From Tellurirhabdus bombi (GTDB lineage: Bacteria > Bacteroidota > Bacteroidia > Cytophagales > Spirosomataceae): 64,000 bases of DNA. Made by a program: the position numbers and the translations under genes. The stretch is taken from the NCBI RefSeq assembly GCF_021484805.1, contig NZ_CP090557.1:1810001-1874000 (forward strand), read 5' to 3'. The first letter of the stretch is position 1, and each line of letters opens with the position of its first letter. The notes below the pieces were generated by a model. The model saw only the letters and a program-made list of their open reading frames with translations. It was not told the origin of the DNA and did not search any database. Below, piece after piece: positions 8,793 to 17,428 of this stretch.

Positions 8793-10592
8793 TTAAAAAA
8801 TATATTTGTTTTCTGCGATCATAGCGTCAGCAATGCGGCGGCGGATCACTTTCAGGTTAATCGGCTCAATCTTGGTAAAGCGCTTCAAGCCCATCAGCAT
8901 AACGCGCAGTTCGTCGCCTTCGGCAAAAGACGTGATGGCTGCCCGTCCGGCAATGTTCACTTTTTCGACGGCTTCGTGCAGGTAAGCAATCGCTATATCT
9001 TTTTGAAGCTCGACCGCCGGTTCGCCTTTGGTGTTGATCAGTTTTTCGACGCGTAATAGCGCCGATTCGGCGGCATAGATTTCGATGGCCATATCGGCAA
9101 TGCTCATCAAAATCTCCTGCTCTTCCGACAGCTTCATCATGAATTTCTGAACGGCGGCACCGGCTACCATGAGGGCGGCTTTCTTCAGGTTACGCAGCAC
9201 CTTTTTCTCCGCTACGAACAACCCTTCGTCTTCGTCGGCACCAAAATCGGGAATCGACATAATCTCTTTGGCCACGGCCATTGCTGGCCCCATGAGGTCA
9301 AGCTCCCCTTTCATGGCGCGTTTCAGCAGCATATCCACCACCAGCATCCGGTTGATTTCGTTGGTGCCTTCGAAAATCCGATTGATCCGGGCATCGCGGT
9401 AGTTGCGATCCATCGGGGCGTCGGCCGAATAACCCATCCCTCCATAGATCTGCACACCTTCATCCACCACATAATCAAGGGCTTCCGAGCCGTGTACTTT
9501 CATGATGGCGCACTCAATGGCGAATTGTTCCAGCGCTTTGAGTTTGGCGTCAGCATCAGACATGCCCTTTGCTTTCAGGTCTTCAATCAGATCGTCGATG
9601 TTTTGACCAGCGCGGTAACTTGCCGATTCGGCCGTAAACACCTTGATGGCCATTTCGCCGAGCTTGTGTTTGATGGCTCCGAAAGTCGCAATCGGCGTTC
9701 CGAACTGGCGGCGTTCGTTAGCGTATTGAACCGACTGCGTGATGACTTCTTTGGCGCCACCGGCGGCGGCAACACCCAGCTTGATCCGTCCAACATTCAG
9801 AATATTAACGGCAATCTTAAAGCCATTTCCCGGCGTGGATAAGAGGTTTTCGACGGGTACTTTGCAATCGTTAAAGAAAACCTGGCGGGTGTCAGATCCT
9901 TTGATGCCCATTTTATGCTCTGGCTCGTTCATGGTAATGCCGCCAAAGCCTTTCTCGATAATGAAAGCAGATAGATTTTTATCCGAATCTATTTTGGCAA
10001 AAACGATGAATACATCGGCAAAACCACCGTTGGTAATCCACATTTTTTGCCCATTAATGATATAATGCTGGCCGTCTTCCGAGAGTGTTGCCCGGGTTTT
10101 GCCCGAGTTGGCATCAGAGCCAGAATCGGGTTCGGTCAGGCAATACGCTGCTTTCCATTCGCCCGTTGCCAGCTTGGGTAAGTATTTCGCTTTTTGCTCT
10201 TCGTTGCCGTAATAAACGATGGGTAGAGTTCCAATCCCGGTATGCGCCGATAGGGCCACCGAGAACGAGTGTCCAGCGCCCGTTACTTCCGTAACCAGCA
10301 TGGACGTATTGAAATTCATACCAAAACCGCCGTATTCTTCCGGAACCGAAGTGCCCAGAAGACCGAGTTCGCCGGCTTTGTCCATCAGCGACGAAATCAA
10401 CTCGGGAGACTTTGCATGATCGATTTCTTCTAATCGTGGCCAGATTTCACGCTCTAGAAATTCGCGGCAGGTAGCGGCAATCATTTGCTGCTCTTCCGTA
10501 AATTCTTCCGGAATAAAGACCTGCGAAGCGTCCGTTTCTTTGATCAGAAATTCACCACCTTTGAGTGAGGCTTTAGGCTCCGTAGCTATCAT
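8793..10592 (-). CDS. Acyl-CoA dehydrogenase, long-form (VLCAD-like)
   Basis: A 599-residue FAD-dependent acyl-CoA dehydrogenase catalysing the first step of fatty-acid beta-oxidation. Seen: the FAD/substrate signature AYCLTEPDSGSDA, the MWITNGGFADVFIVFAK strand, and the C-terminal signature IYGGMGYSADAPMDRNYRD followed by IFEGTNEINR; the likely catalytic base is Glu408 in IFEGT. About 170 residues extend past the usual 380-residue core and resemble the C-terminal helical domain of very-long-chain acyl-CoA dehydrogenases, suggesting membrane association and long-chain substrates. It is the divergent partner of the LysM gene, and two copies of the palindrome GTATGC(A/T)(A/T)GCATAC lie 41-104 bp upstream. 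The same palindrome precedes the marR gene of the thiolase operon, so joint control by that regulator is expected. Confidence 0.94.
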   Translation of the reverse strand: MIATEPKASLKGGEFLIKETDASQVFIPEEFTEEQQMIAATCREFLEREIWPRLEEIDHAKSPELISSLMDKAGELGLLGTSVPEEYGGFGMNFNTSMLVTEVTGAGHSFSVALSAHTGIGTLPIVYYGNEEQKAKYLPKLATGEWKAAYCLTEPDSGSDANSGKTRATLSEDGQHYIINGQKMWITNGGFADVFIVFAKIDSDKNLSAFIIEKGFGGITMNEPEHKMGIKGSDTRQVFFNDCKVPVENLLSTPGNGFKIAVNILNVGRIKLGVAAAGGAKEVITQSVQYANERRQFGTPIATFGAIKHKLGEMAIKVFTAESASYRAGQNIDDLIEDLKAKGMSDADAKLKALEQFAIECAIMKVHGSEALDYVVDEGVQIYGGMGYSADAPMDRNYRDARINRIFEGTNEINRMLVVDMLLKRAMKGELDLMGPAMAVAKEIMSIPDFGADEDEGLFVAEKKVLRNLKKAALMVAGAAVQKFMMKLSEEQEILMSIADMAIEIYAAESALLRVEKLINTKGEPAVELQKDIAIAYLHEAVEKVNIAGRAAITSFAEGDELRVMLMGLKRFTKIEPINLKVIRRRIADAMIAENKYIF

Positions 10593-10632
10593 ATGGGTTA
10601 GATTATTTATGGCTTAATTGGCTTTCTCTTTC

Positions 10633-10646
10633 GTATGCTTGCATAC
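10633..10646. promoter_or_regulatory. MarR-family operator 1 upstream of acyl-CoA dehydrogenase gene
   Basis: Perfect 14-bp palindrome GTATGCTTGCATAC, 41 bp before the dehydrogenase ATG. Identical (as its reverse complement) to the copy at 10683-10696 and differing by one base from the copy before the marR gene at 17337-17350. Confidence 0.8.
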
Positions 10647-10682
10647 TACTACTGTTGTGTAAAAATAGGTTTTTCAATAATA

Positions 10683-10696
10683 GTATGCAAGCATAC
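10683..10696. promoter_or_regulatory. MarR-family operator 2 upstream of acyl-CoA dehydrogenase gene
   Basis: Perfect 14-bp palindrome GTATGCAAGCATAC. Its centre is exactly 50 bp from that of operator 1, close to five helical turns, so two dimers would sit on about the same DNA face and bracket the likely promoter. Confidence 0.8.
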
Positions 10697-10970
10697 GGCT
10701 TCTAAAATTTACTTAATTCAAGATTTATTTACGTTATTAGGTTTTTTCAGGATGGCATGATAGTTGGAGTGGAAAAAGAGAATACAAGTCTCTATGTTAC
10801 TGACTGATCATAGTGGTATACTAAGGAAAAATATTTTCGGGCCTTATGGGTAATTGATAACTTTCAAGCCTATATTGTTCATCATAGCTAGTAAGTTGAT
10901 TTTGTGTCTAATACGTAAAGAGCCGGGGAACTTGGCGCAAAAGCAGGGAAGGAAGGACAAACGCTATAGT

Positions 10971-13061
10971 ATGCTTAAGGATTGGATTTTGATAAGAAAC
11001 GCCGTTGCTCTGGTAAGTACATTATTACTGAGTGGAAGCGGCTTATCCAGTCAGGCCCAGGGCGTTCCGCAGGTAGGGGAGCGCGTGGAGTTTGCCGGCG
11101 TAACAATCTATATTTCGCAGACTAATCGGCAGTTTTTGCAGCAGGAAGTCGAGATGCTGTACATCAATCGTCCGCTGGTTTCTACCAAAGTAGAGCAGAT
11201 GGTGATGTACTTCCCGATCATTGAACCCATGTTGAATCAGGCGGGTATACCTGACGATTTTAAGTATCTGGCGCTTGAAGATAGTTCGCTGGTCACGTCG
11301 GCGGACCGATCCGTTGGCTTATGGAGCATTACGAAAGCCAATCCGCTGGGCTTGCAGGTAACGCCAACTGTCGATGAGCGATTGCACCTTTTGCTAGCCA
11401 CGGAAACCGCTACCCAGCGTTTAAAAAGCCTGCATCAGCAAACCGATAACTGGATCGAAGCACTGCACTTATACAATCATCCGGCCACCCAATCGACCAA
11501 TTCAACCGCCGTACCTAAGGCCGATAGTCCAACCGCCTATGCCCTCAATGAAGCAACGGATGAGCAGCTTATTCGCTTGCTAGCGCATAAACTCGTTCTG
11601 GAACGGGCGTTGCCGGTATATCGGCCACAGCGCCCTTTGGTACTTTATCCCTACGCGGATACAAAGAATAAAACACTCACGCAACTCGCTGATTTTTTTC
11701 GCGTTACGCCCGCCGATGTCGTGCTACTGAATCGCTGGGTCAAATCGGACCGGGTGCCGGCGGATAAAGAGTATACTGTTTTTATTTCAACGCCGCTGGA
11801 GCAATACATCGAAGTCAAGCGCCGGGCTGGGATTGTAGAAGGAAACCAAACCGCCTGGCAGGACATGGGTTTTCCGGTACTACGTAAGCTTACTAAAACA
11901 ACGGGGTTTCGCGAGCCGGTTTTTTACCAGATAAATAATAAGAAAGGCATTCAGGCTCAGCTATATGACAACAAGATCACGCTGGCTTATAAGGCAGATA
12001 TCAAGGTAAAAAATTTCCAGAAGTATAATGATTTAAAAGAGGAACAGGTCCTTTACGCAGGCGATATTTTCTATATTGAGAAAAAAGATAAGCGCGGAAA
12101 AGTGCCCTACCATGTGGTCCGACGAGGGCAGACGTTGTGGGATGTTTCGCAGCAGTATGGTATTCAAATGCAAGCTCTGGCTAAAAACAACGAGATTGGG
12201 CCTACCGAGCGGTTGCTACCGGGGCGGGTGCTCTGGTTGCAGCAGAAACGACCGCGAAGCAAACCCGTTGAATATTATCGTTTGCCTGCCGTACAAACCC
12301 CGGAGCCCGTTATAAAAGAAGAAACAACCACGCTTGCTCAGGCTCCCCCCAAGCCAGACACCACAAGAACGGTATCCCAAAAAATAGACAGCACTTCGGT
12401 AACATCCAGAGCTACGCGCATCCTGGATTCTATTCTTGTTGCCAGCAGCAACGCGACCAAAACCATCAAGCCAGCCAGTAGTACACCGCCCGCTGCCGTA
12501 ACCGTCACCAAGAAGGCCGTGGCTCCCAAAAAGGCTCCTGAACAACCTTTATTAATTCATACGATTGAGCGTGGTGAGACGTATTTGATGATTGCCAACC
12601 GGTACGGCGTTACTGTTCAGCAGCTTTTTGACTGGAATAACCTGACGTGGCAGGATCGTCTTCAGGCAGGTAAGCAGCTGATGATTGATCTATCGAAAAA
12701 AACAAATCTGGTGGGTACTTTTCCGACAACGCGTCCTGCCGTAAATACGCCCAAAAAGGCAGTTCCTAACGTAAAACCAGCACCCAGTGTCAAGCCAGCA
12801 ACTGCACCAGTTACCAGGCCCACGCCAACACCCAGCGCCAGACCAGCAGCTGCGCCAGCCGTCAAACCCGTACCGGTAGCGCCGCCAGTAGCCCCAAAAG
12901 CGATCAAGGAGCCGCTAATTCACATTGTTCAGCCCGGGGAAAACCTGTACCGAATTGGGCTGCGGTATAAAGTGAGTCCGGCTTTGGTGGCCAAATGGAA
13001 TTCCATTCAGAACAACGTCATTGAAGTGGGCCAGCGGATCATTATCTACCAGAAACAGTAA
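10971..13061 (+). CDS. LysM protein with degenerate lytic transglycosylase-like domain
   Basis: Taken from the ATG at 10971 (696 residues), because this start gives a signal peptide (NAVALVSTLLLSGSGLSSQAQG). Residues about 50-160 resemble the MltD/SLT fold: YFPIIEPMLNQAGIPDDFKYLAL, then DRSVGLWSIT. In catalytic members the motif is 'KYLAxxES' with Glu as the acid; here it is KYLALEDSSL, so Asp104 sits where Glu is expected. A weak LysM-like stretch lies near residues 225-265, and three clear LysM modules follow: YHVVRRGQTLWDVSQQYG (about 379-425), HTIERGETYLMIANRYG (about 529-575) and HIVQPGENLYRIGLRY (about 650-696). A Pro/Ala/Lys-rich linker (about 580-645) separates the last two. It should bind peptidoglycan; whether it cleaves it is doubtful. 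Confidence 0.82.
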   Translation: MLKDWILIRNAVALVSTLLLSGSGLSSQAQGVPQVGERVEFAGVTIYISQTNRQFLQQEVEMLYINRPLVSTKVEQMVMYFPIIEPMLNQAGIPDDFKYLALEDSSLVTSADRSVGLWSITKANPLGLQVTPTVDERLHLLLATETATQRLKSLHQQTDNWIEALHLYNHPATQSTNSTAVPKADSPTAYALNEATDEQLIRLLAHKLVLERALPVYRPQRPLVLYPYADTKNKTLTQLADFFRVTPADVVLLNRWVKSDRVPADKEYTVFISTPLEQYIEVKRRAGIVEGNQTAWQDMGFPVLRKLTKTTGFREPVFYQINNKKGIQAQLYDNKITLAYKADIKVKNFQKYNDLKEEQVLYAGDIFYIEKKDKRGKVPYHVVRRGQTLWDVSQQYGIQMQALAKNNEIGPTERLLPGRVLWLQQKRPRSKPVEYYRLPAVQTPEPVIKEETTTLAQAPPKPDTTRTVSQKIDSTSVTSRATRILDSILVASSNATKTIKPASSTPPAAVTVTKKAVAPKKAPEQPLLIHTIERGETYLMIANRYGVTVQQLFDWNNLTWQDRLQAGKQLMIDLSKKTNLVGTFPTTRPAVNTPKKAVPNVKPAPSVKPATAPVTRPTPTPSARPAAAPAVKPVPVAPPVAPKAIKEPLIHIVQPGENLYRIGLRYKVSPALVAKWNSIQNNVIEVGQRIIIYQKQ

Positions 13062-13089
13062 AAAAGTGAGCCCGTCGTTCAACGGGCTC
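13061..13089 (-). terminator. Intrinsic terminator of the thiolase operon
   Basis: Stem GAGCCCGT (13068-13075)/ACGGGCTC (13082-13089), loop CGTTCA. Read on the minus strand it is followed by ACTTTTTTACTG, a proper U tract, 7 bp after the thiolase stop. It also separates the convergent LysM gene. Confidence 0.85.
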
Positions 13090-13095
13090 GTACGA

Positions 13096-14271
13096 TTATA
13101 AGCGTTCAAACACCCCAGCAACGCCCTGGCCACCACCCACGCAGGCGGTAACGAGTCCGTAACGTTGGCTTTCCCGCTCCATTTCGTTGATGAGTTGCAC
13201 CGATAGCCTGGCTCCCGTTGAGCCAAGCGCGTGACCAAGCGCGATGGCCCCTCCGTTGGGATTAACTTTGGTACGATCAAGACCAAGCTCCTGAATCACA
13301 GCCAGCGACTGTGCCGCAAAGGCTTCGTTTAGCTCAATGACATCAATATCGTCCTGCTTCAAACCAGCAATTTTCAGCGCTTGTGGAATGGCATTGACGG
13401 GACCGATACCCATGATGCGCGGCTCTACCCCAGCGGTCGCGTACGACATTAGGCGGGCTTTGGGCTTAAGTCCCAGTTCGTTGACCAGTCGCTCGGACAT
13501 TACAATGACAAAGGCGGCTCCGTCGGAGGTTTGCGATGAATTTCCGGCGGTGACAGACCCCCCCGCCGCAAAAACGGGTTTTAATCGGGCTAAGGCCTCG
13601 GCATTCGTATCGGCACGCGGGCCTTCGTCTTTGCTAACGCTCCATTCCCGGTTCTTTTTCTTGCCGGCGTTGGCGTCGAAATACGTTTCTTTCACCGAAA
13701 TCGGTACGATTTCAGCATCAAATTTGCCCGCTGCCTGGGCTGCTAGGGCTTTTTGGTGCGATTCGTAGGCAAACTCATCCTGTGCGTCCCGGCTAATGTT
13801 GAACTGCTCGGCTACCTGCTCCGCCGTTAAACCCATGCCAATGTAGTAGTCGGGGTGCGCTTTGGCAATTTCATAATTCAGAGCCGTCTTCCAGCCCATA
13901 ACCGGTACCATCGACATGGATTCAGTGCCGCCCGCTATCATGCAATCCGCCAGTCCGGCGTGAATTTTTGCTGAAGCAATGGCAATGGCTTCCAGACCCG
14001 AACCGCAATACCGGTTGATTGTCATGCCTGGTACGCTGTTTGGCAAGGACAAAAGGGCAATATAGCGCGCAATCTGCATGCCTTGTTCGGCTTCCGGCAC
14101 CGCGTTTCCGACAATAAGGTCTTCAACGCGGACGGGGTCCAACTGGGGAACCTGCGCCAGCAGGTGTTTAATGACTTCAGCCGCCATGTCGTCGGGGCGA
14201 GTGAAGCGCAGCCCACCGCGCGGTGCTTTCCCAACGGCGGTGCGGTATCCGGCTACAATGTATGCGTTCAT
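13096..14271 (-). CDS. fadA: Acetyl-CoA C-acyltransferase (3-ketoacyl-CoA thiolase)
   Basis: A 391-residue type II thiolase. All catalytic residues are visible: Cys89 in INRYCGSGLEAI (acyl-enzyme), His347 in ALGHALGSTGAR, and Cys377 in TACVGGGQG near the C-terminus. It cleaves 3-ketoacyl-CoA to acetyl-CoA and a shortened acyl-CoA, the last step of beta-oxidation. It lies 53 bp downstream of the hydroxyacyl-CoA dehydrogenase/enoyl-CoA hydratase gene on the same strand, forming the usual fadB-fadA pair, with marR first in the operon. Biosynthetic acetoacetyl-CoA thiolase is the alternative, but the partner gene and the shared operators favour degradation. Confidence 0.93.
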   Translation of the reverse strand: MNAYIVAGYRTAVGKAPRGGLRFTRPDDMAAEVIKHLLAQVPQLDPVRVEDLIVGNAVPEAEQGMQIARYIALLSLPNSVPGMTINRYCGSGLEAIAIASAKIHAGLADCMIAGGTESMSMVPVMGWKTALNYEIAKAHPDYYIGMGLTAEQVAEQFNISRDAQDEFAYESHQKALAAQAAGKFDAEIVPISVKETYFDANAGKKKNREWSVSKDEGPRADTNAEALARLKPVFAAGGSVTAGNSSQTSDGAAFVIVMSERLVNELGLKPKARLMSYATAGVEPRIMGIGPVNAIPQALKIAGLKQDDIDVIELNEAFAAQSLAVIQELGLDRTKVNPNGGAIALGHALGSTGARLSVQLINEMERESQRYGLVTACVGGGQGVAGVFERL

Positions 14272-14286
14272 AGTGAATATTTTTAG

Positions 14287-14305
14287 TAAGTAGCCGTGCT
14301 ACTTA
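14287..14305 (-). other. Perfect stem-loop between fadB-like and thiolase genes
   Basis: TAAGTAGC (14287-14294) and GCTACTTA (14298-14305) with a 3-nt loop, 16-34 nt before the thiolase ATG. No U tract follows, so it is not a normal terminator; it could be an mRNA processing or stability element, or a DNA site. Confidence 0.5.
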
Positions 14306-14324
14306 GGTAGAGACTAAAGTTTAC

Positions 14325-16775
14325 TTAATTCCGCAGTGGCTTACCGCCTTGTAACAAACTCTGAATGCGTTCGAGCGTTTTTTTCTCGCCCGTTAGCGAC
14401 AGGAAAGCTTCGCGTTCGAGATCCAGAAGGTACTGTTCCGTTACGTTTTGTGGCGAACTCAAATCGCCACCGCAAATAACGTAAGCCAGTTTTTCGGCAA
14501 TTTTCTGATCATGCTCCGAAATGAAACGTCCCATGCGCATGGCTGTAATTCCCGCTCTGAACAAGGCAATGCCGGTTTTCCCCTGTACCTTGATGTCTTT
14601 TCGCTGTTTGGGCTGCGTATAGCCATTTTCAGCCAGTGTAAGCGCTGCCTGTTTCGCTTCGGCAATCTGGCGGCTTCGGTTCAGAACGATCTGGCTGTCA
14701 GGGTGCAAATAATTCATCTCCTTGGCTTCCTGGGCCGACGTCGAAACTTTGGCCGTGGCGATGTTCATGAAGATGTTTTGCAGGATATTCAGTTCTGGGT
14801 CGCCGGTTTGGTAAAGGTCCGAAGCGCGCGCGGCCATTTCTTTCGTTCCGCCACCCGCCGGAATCAAGCCGACGCCTACTTCAACCAGACCCATGTAGGT
14901 TTCGGCGTGCGCCACGGTTGTATCGCAGTGCAGGTTCAACTCGCAGCCGCCACCCAGCGCCAGCGTGTGCGGCGCCCCGACAACCGGAATCGCCGAGTAA
15001 CGCGCCCGCATCATCGTTTGCTGGAACTGAGCGATCATGAGATTGATCTCGTCGTATTCCTGCTCAATGGCAAACATAAACAGCATGGCCAGATTGGCTC
15101 CCGCCGAGAACGCCTCATTCGACTCATTCCCAATGACAAGCCCCTGAAAATCTTTTTCGGCAATCGCAATTCCTTTGTTTAGTCCTTCAATGACTTCGGA
15201 GCCAAACGTGTTCATTTTCGAATGGAAAGCCAGATTCAGAATGCCATCGCCAAGGTCGTAGAGGGTTGAACCCGCATTTTTCCAGACAATGTTGTTGGAG
15301 AAATTTTCGAGCAGAATAAAGTTCTCCGTGCCCGGAACCGCCTTGTAGCTTTTGGTTGGAATGTCGTAGTACTTCCGTACGCCACCGTCTGTCTTATAAA
15401 AACTGTCAAAACCGGCAGTGGCCATTTCATACACCCAGGGGGCGGGTTTCTGGCCCTGCGATTCGATCAGTTCGATGCCCTTCTGAAGACCGATAGCATC
15501 CCAGGTCTCAAACAGACCCAATTGCCAGCCGAAGCCAGCCGTTATAGCAGCATCAATGCGGTAGAGTTCGTCGGAAATTTCGGGAATGCGGTACGTCGCG
15601 TAGCGGAACTCATCGGCAAAGGTTTGCCGGTAAAATTCGCCCGCCTCGTCTTTTCCCGCCAGCAAAACCGGGAACCGTTTCTTCAGATTATCAATGCTTT
15701 TGGTGCCTTCCAGCGTAGCAAATTTGACTTTTTCGGAAGGCTTATATTCGTAAGTTTTTAGGTCCAGCGCCAGAATAACCGACTTGCCTTTTTCGTCCTT
15801 AATTTTCTTGTAATACCCTTGCCCCGTTTTATCGCCCAGCCACTTGTTTTCCATCAACTTTTGCATGGAAGTGGTTAATTGAAACGATTCGTGCGACTCG
15901 TCGTAGTCCAGTTTGGCCAGGTTGTTGGCTACGTTCACCGTCGTGTCCAGACCAACCACATCCGACAGCCGGAAGGTTCCCGATTTGGGCCGCCCAATTA
16001 CGGGGCCAGTCAGTTTATCAACGGCTTCCACCGAAAGCCCCAGGTTCTCGGCAATGCGAATGGTTTGAACCAGCGCCTGAATCCCCAAACGGTTTGCGAT
16101 GAAAGCAGGCGTATCCTTGCAAAGCACTGTCGTTTTTCCCAGATACAAATCGCCGTATTTCATCAAAAAGTCAATGATGACAGGATCGGTATCGGGCCCG
16201 GGAATAATCTCCAGGAGGCGCAGGTAGCGCGGAGGGTTGAAAAAGTGCGTGCCGCAGAAATGCCGCCGGAAATCCTCCGAACGACCTTCTGTGAGCAAGT
16301 GCATCGGAATTCCCGAGGTATTTGAAGTAATCAGCGTGCCCGGCTTACGGAATTGTTCAACGCGTTCGTACAGCGAGCGTTTGACGTCCAGCCGTTCAAC
16401 CACGACCTCGATAATCCAGTCGTAGCTACCGATTTCTTTCAGGTTATCGTCAAAATTTCCCAGCTTGACCCGTTCCGCAAATTTAGGGCTATACAGCGAC
16501 GCCGGAGAAGCTTTCAGCGTATTCTGAAAAGCCTCGTTGACCAGCCGGTTCCGAACCGCCGGATTTTCCAGGGTCAGGCCTTTGGCTTCTTCCGCCGCCG
16601 TCAGGGCATTGGGCACTATATCGAGCAGCAAGACCTCGACACCGATGTTGGCAAAGTGGGAGGCAATGCGTGAACCCATAATTCCTGATCCTAACACGGC
16701 TACGCGCCGGATCGTGCGGTTTCTGGTTTTCGTTTGGGGGCGATTGCCCGCCGATGTTGAAAGGGTAGCTTCCAT
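14325..16775 (-). CDS. 3-hydroxyacyl-CoA dehydrogenase / enoyl-CoA hydratase fusion
   Basis: An 816-residue bifunctional beta-oxidation enzyme. The N-terminal half is an NAD-dependent 3-hydroxyacyl-CoA dehydrogenase: dinucleotide motif AVLGSGIMGSRIASHFAN near residue 28, the HFFNPPRYLRLLEII stretch with the catalytic-region His near residue 175, and the second dehydrogenase domain with DVVGLDTTVNVANNL. The C-terminal half is a crotonase fold (FSAGANLAMLF oxyanion-hole strand; HTLALGGGCELNLHCD). This domain order is the reverse of E. coli FadB, where the hydratase is N-terminal; the reversed form is common in Bacteroidota and many other bacteria. The gene lies 21 bp after marR and before the thiolase gene, so all three should be on one transcript. 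Confidence 0.93.
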   Translation of the reverse strand: MEATLSTSAGNRPQTKTRNRTIRRVAVLGSGIMGSRIASHFANIGVEVLLLDIVPNALTAAEEAKGLTLENPAVRNRLVNEAFQNTLKASPASLYSPKFAERVKLGNFDDNLKEIGSYDWIIEVVVERLDVKRSLYERVEQFRKPGTLITSNTSGIPMHLLTEGRSEDFRRHFCGTHFFNPPRYLRLLEIIPGPDTDPVIIDFLMKYGDLYLGKTTVLCKDTPAFIANRLGIQALVQTIRIAENLGLSVEAVDKLTGPVIGRPKSGTFRLSDVVGLDTTVNVANNLAKLDYDESHESFQLTTSMQKLMENKWLGDKTGQGYYKKIKDEKGKSVILALDLKTYEYKPSEKVKFATLEGTKSIDNLKKRFPVLLAGKDEAGEFYRQTFADEFRYATYRIPEISDELYRIDAAITAGFGWQLGLFETWDAIGLQKGIELIESQGQKPAPWVYEMATAGFDSFYKTDGGVRKYYDIPTKSYKAVPGTENFILLENFSNNIVWKNAGSTLYDLGDGILNLAFHSKMNTFGSEVIEGLNKGIAIAEKDFQGLVIGNESNEAFSAGANLAMLFMFAIEQEYDEINLMIAQFQQTMMRARYSAIPVVGAPHTLALGGGCELNLHCDTTVAHAETYMGLVEVGVGLIPAGGGTKEMAARASDLYQTGDPELNILQNIFMNIATAKVSTSAQEAKEMNYLHPDSQIVLNRSRQIAEAKQAALTLAENGYTQPKQRKDIKVQGKTGIALFRAGITAMRMGRFISEHDQKIAEKLAYVICGGDLSSPQNVTEQYLLDLEREAFLSLTGEKKTLERIQSLLQGGKPLRN

Positions 16776-16796
16776 AAGTAGGATTGAGGTCTTTAA

Positions 16797-17273
16797 TTAC
16801 TCCAGGGTTAGTTCTTCCGTTTCGCTTTCGTTTGCTTTGAGTTTCGCGTTTTCTTCGTCCACCAGACGGTTAATATCTTTCATAACCTCAAAGAATATCA
16901 CCAGTTTATCCAGCGGAATTTGCTCCCGCACAACCTGATTAAAGAGTAGGACGCCTTCGCGGGCCATCTCCCGTTTCTTTTTACCTTCTTCGGTCAGCAG
17001 AATCCGAACAAAACGTTTGTCGCTGCCATCGACCTCCCGGCGAATGAGGCCGCGCTCTTCCAGATTTTTCAGCATCCGAACCAGGCTGCGCGGCTCCATG
17101 CCCAGCAACGGGCCGATTTTGGTGGCTGGCGTACCTTGTTCCAGGTCAATATTTAGCAAAACATAGCCAATGGACATGGTAATGCCGAAGCGAGCGGCAT
17201 AGGCATTGTACATTCGGGAAATTGAATGCCATGCCCATTTAATGTGAAAGTCAACGGTTTTTTCCTTCTTCAT
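16797..17273 (-). CDS. MarR family transcriptional regulator of the beta-oxidation genes
   Basis: A 158-residue winged-helix regulator. Residues about 45-110 form the DNA-binding domain: the recognition region GPLLGMEPRSLVRMLKNLEERG and the wing IRREVDGSDKRFVRILLTEEG. It is the first gene of an operon with the fadB-like and thiolase genes (21 bp gap). A 14-bp palindrome, TTATGCAAGCATAC, lies 64-77 bp before its start, and two near-identical copies precede the acyl-CoA dehydrogenase gene 6.6 kb away. I infer that it represses its own operon and the dehydrogenase gene and is released by an acyl-CoA or related ligand; the ligand cannot be read from the sequence. Confidence 0.9.
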   Translation of the reverse strand: MKKEKTVDFHIKWAWHSISRMYNAYAARFGITMSIGYVLLNIDLEQGTPATKIGPLLGMEPRSLVRMLKNLEERGLIRREVDGSDKRFVRILLTEEGKKKREMAREGVLLFNQVVREQIPLDKLVIFFEVMKDINRLVDEENAKLKANESETEELTLE

Positions 17274-17320
17274 ATTTAGTGTCGCTCTGCTCTCCGTTTA
17301 ACTACGGTACTGTAAAGCTA

Positions 17321-17350
17321 CCAAAATAGAGAGATATTATGCAAGCATAC
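17321..17350 (-). promoter_or_regulatory. marR-fad operon promoter with overlapping operator
   Basis: Operator TTATGCAAGCATAC at 17337-17350 matches 13 of 14 bases of the palindromes at 10633 and 10683. On the minus strand a candidate -7 element TATTTTGG (17328-17321; consensus TAnnTTTG) begins 8 bp after it, so the operator falls in the promoter spacer, a position suited to repression. Confidence 0.7.
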
Positions 17351-17428
17351 TATTGAAGAAAAAAGGATAAAATATAGGAAAGGTAGGAGTAGAGTAAGAA
17401 GAATGGGTAGTTTAGGCCGGAATTTAGC

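Larger units (their letters stand above)
10593..10970. other. Divergent intergenic region with two MarR-type operators
   Basis: 378 bp between the acyl-CoA dehydrogenase and LysM genes. It holds two copies of a 14-bp palindrome (separate entries). An upstream ATG at 10854 is in frame with the LysM gene, but the added segment before 10971 lacks features of a secreted protein; I take it as leader. The rest is AT-rich without another recognisable element. Confidence 0.6.

Noticed and set aside
10854-10970. N-terminal extension of the LysM protein
   Set aside because: The extra 39 residues carry a short hydrophobic part but precede a proper signal peptide; the ATG at 10971 is more plausible.
14448-15182. 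Long open frame on the plus strand inside the 3-hydroxyacyl-CoA dehydrogenase/hydratase gene
   Set aside because: It is antisense to a well-conserved enzyme, has no domain, and exists because of the codon bias of the true gene.
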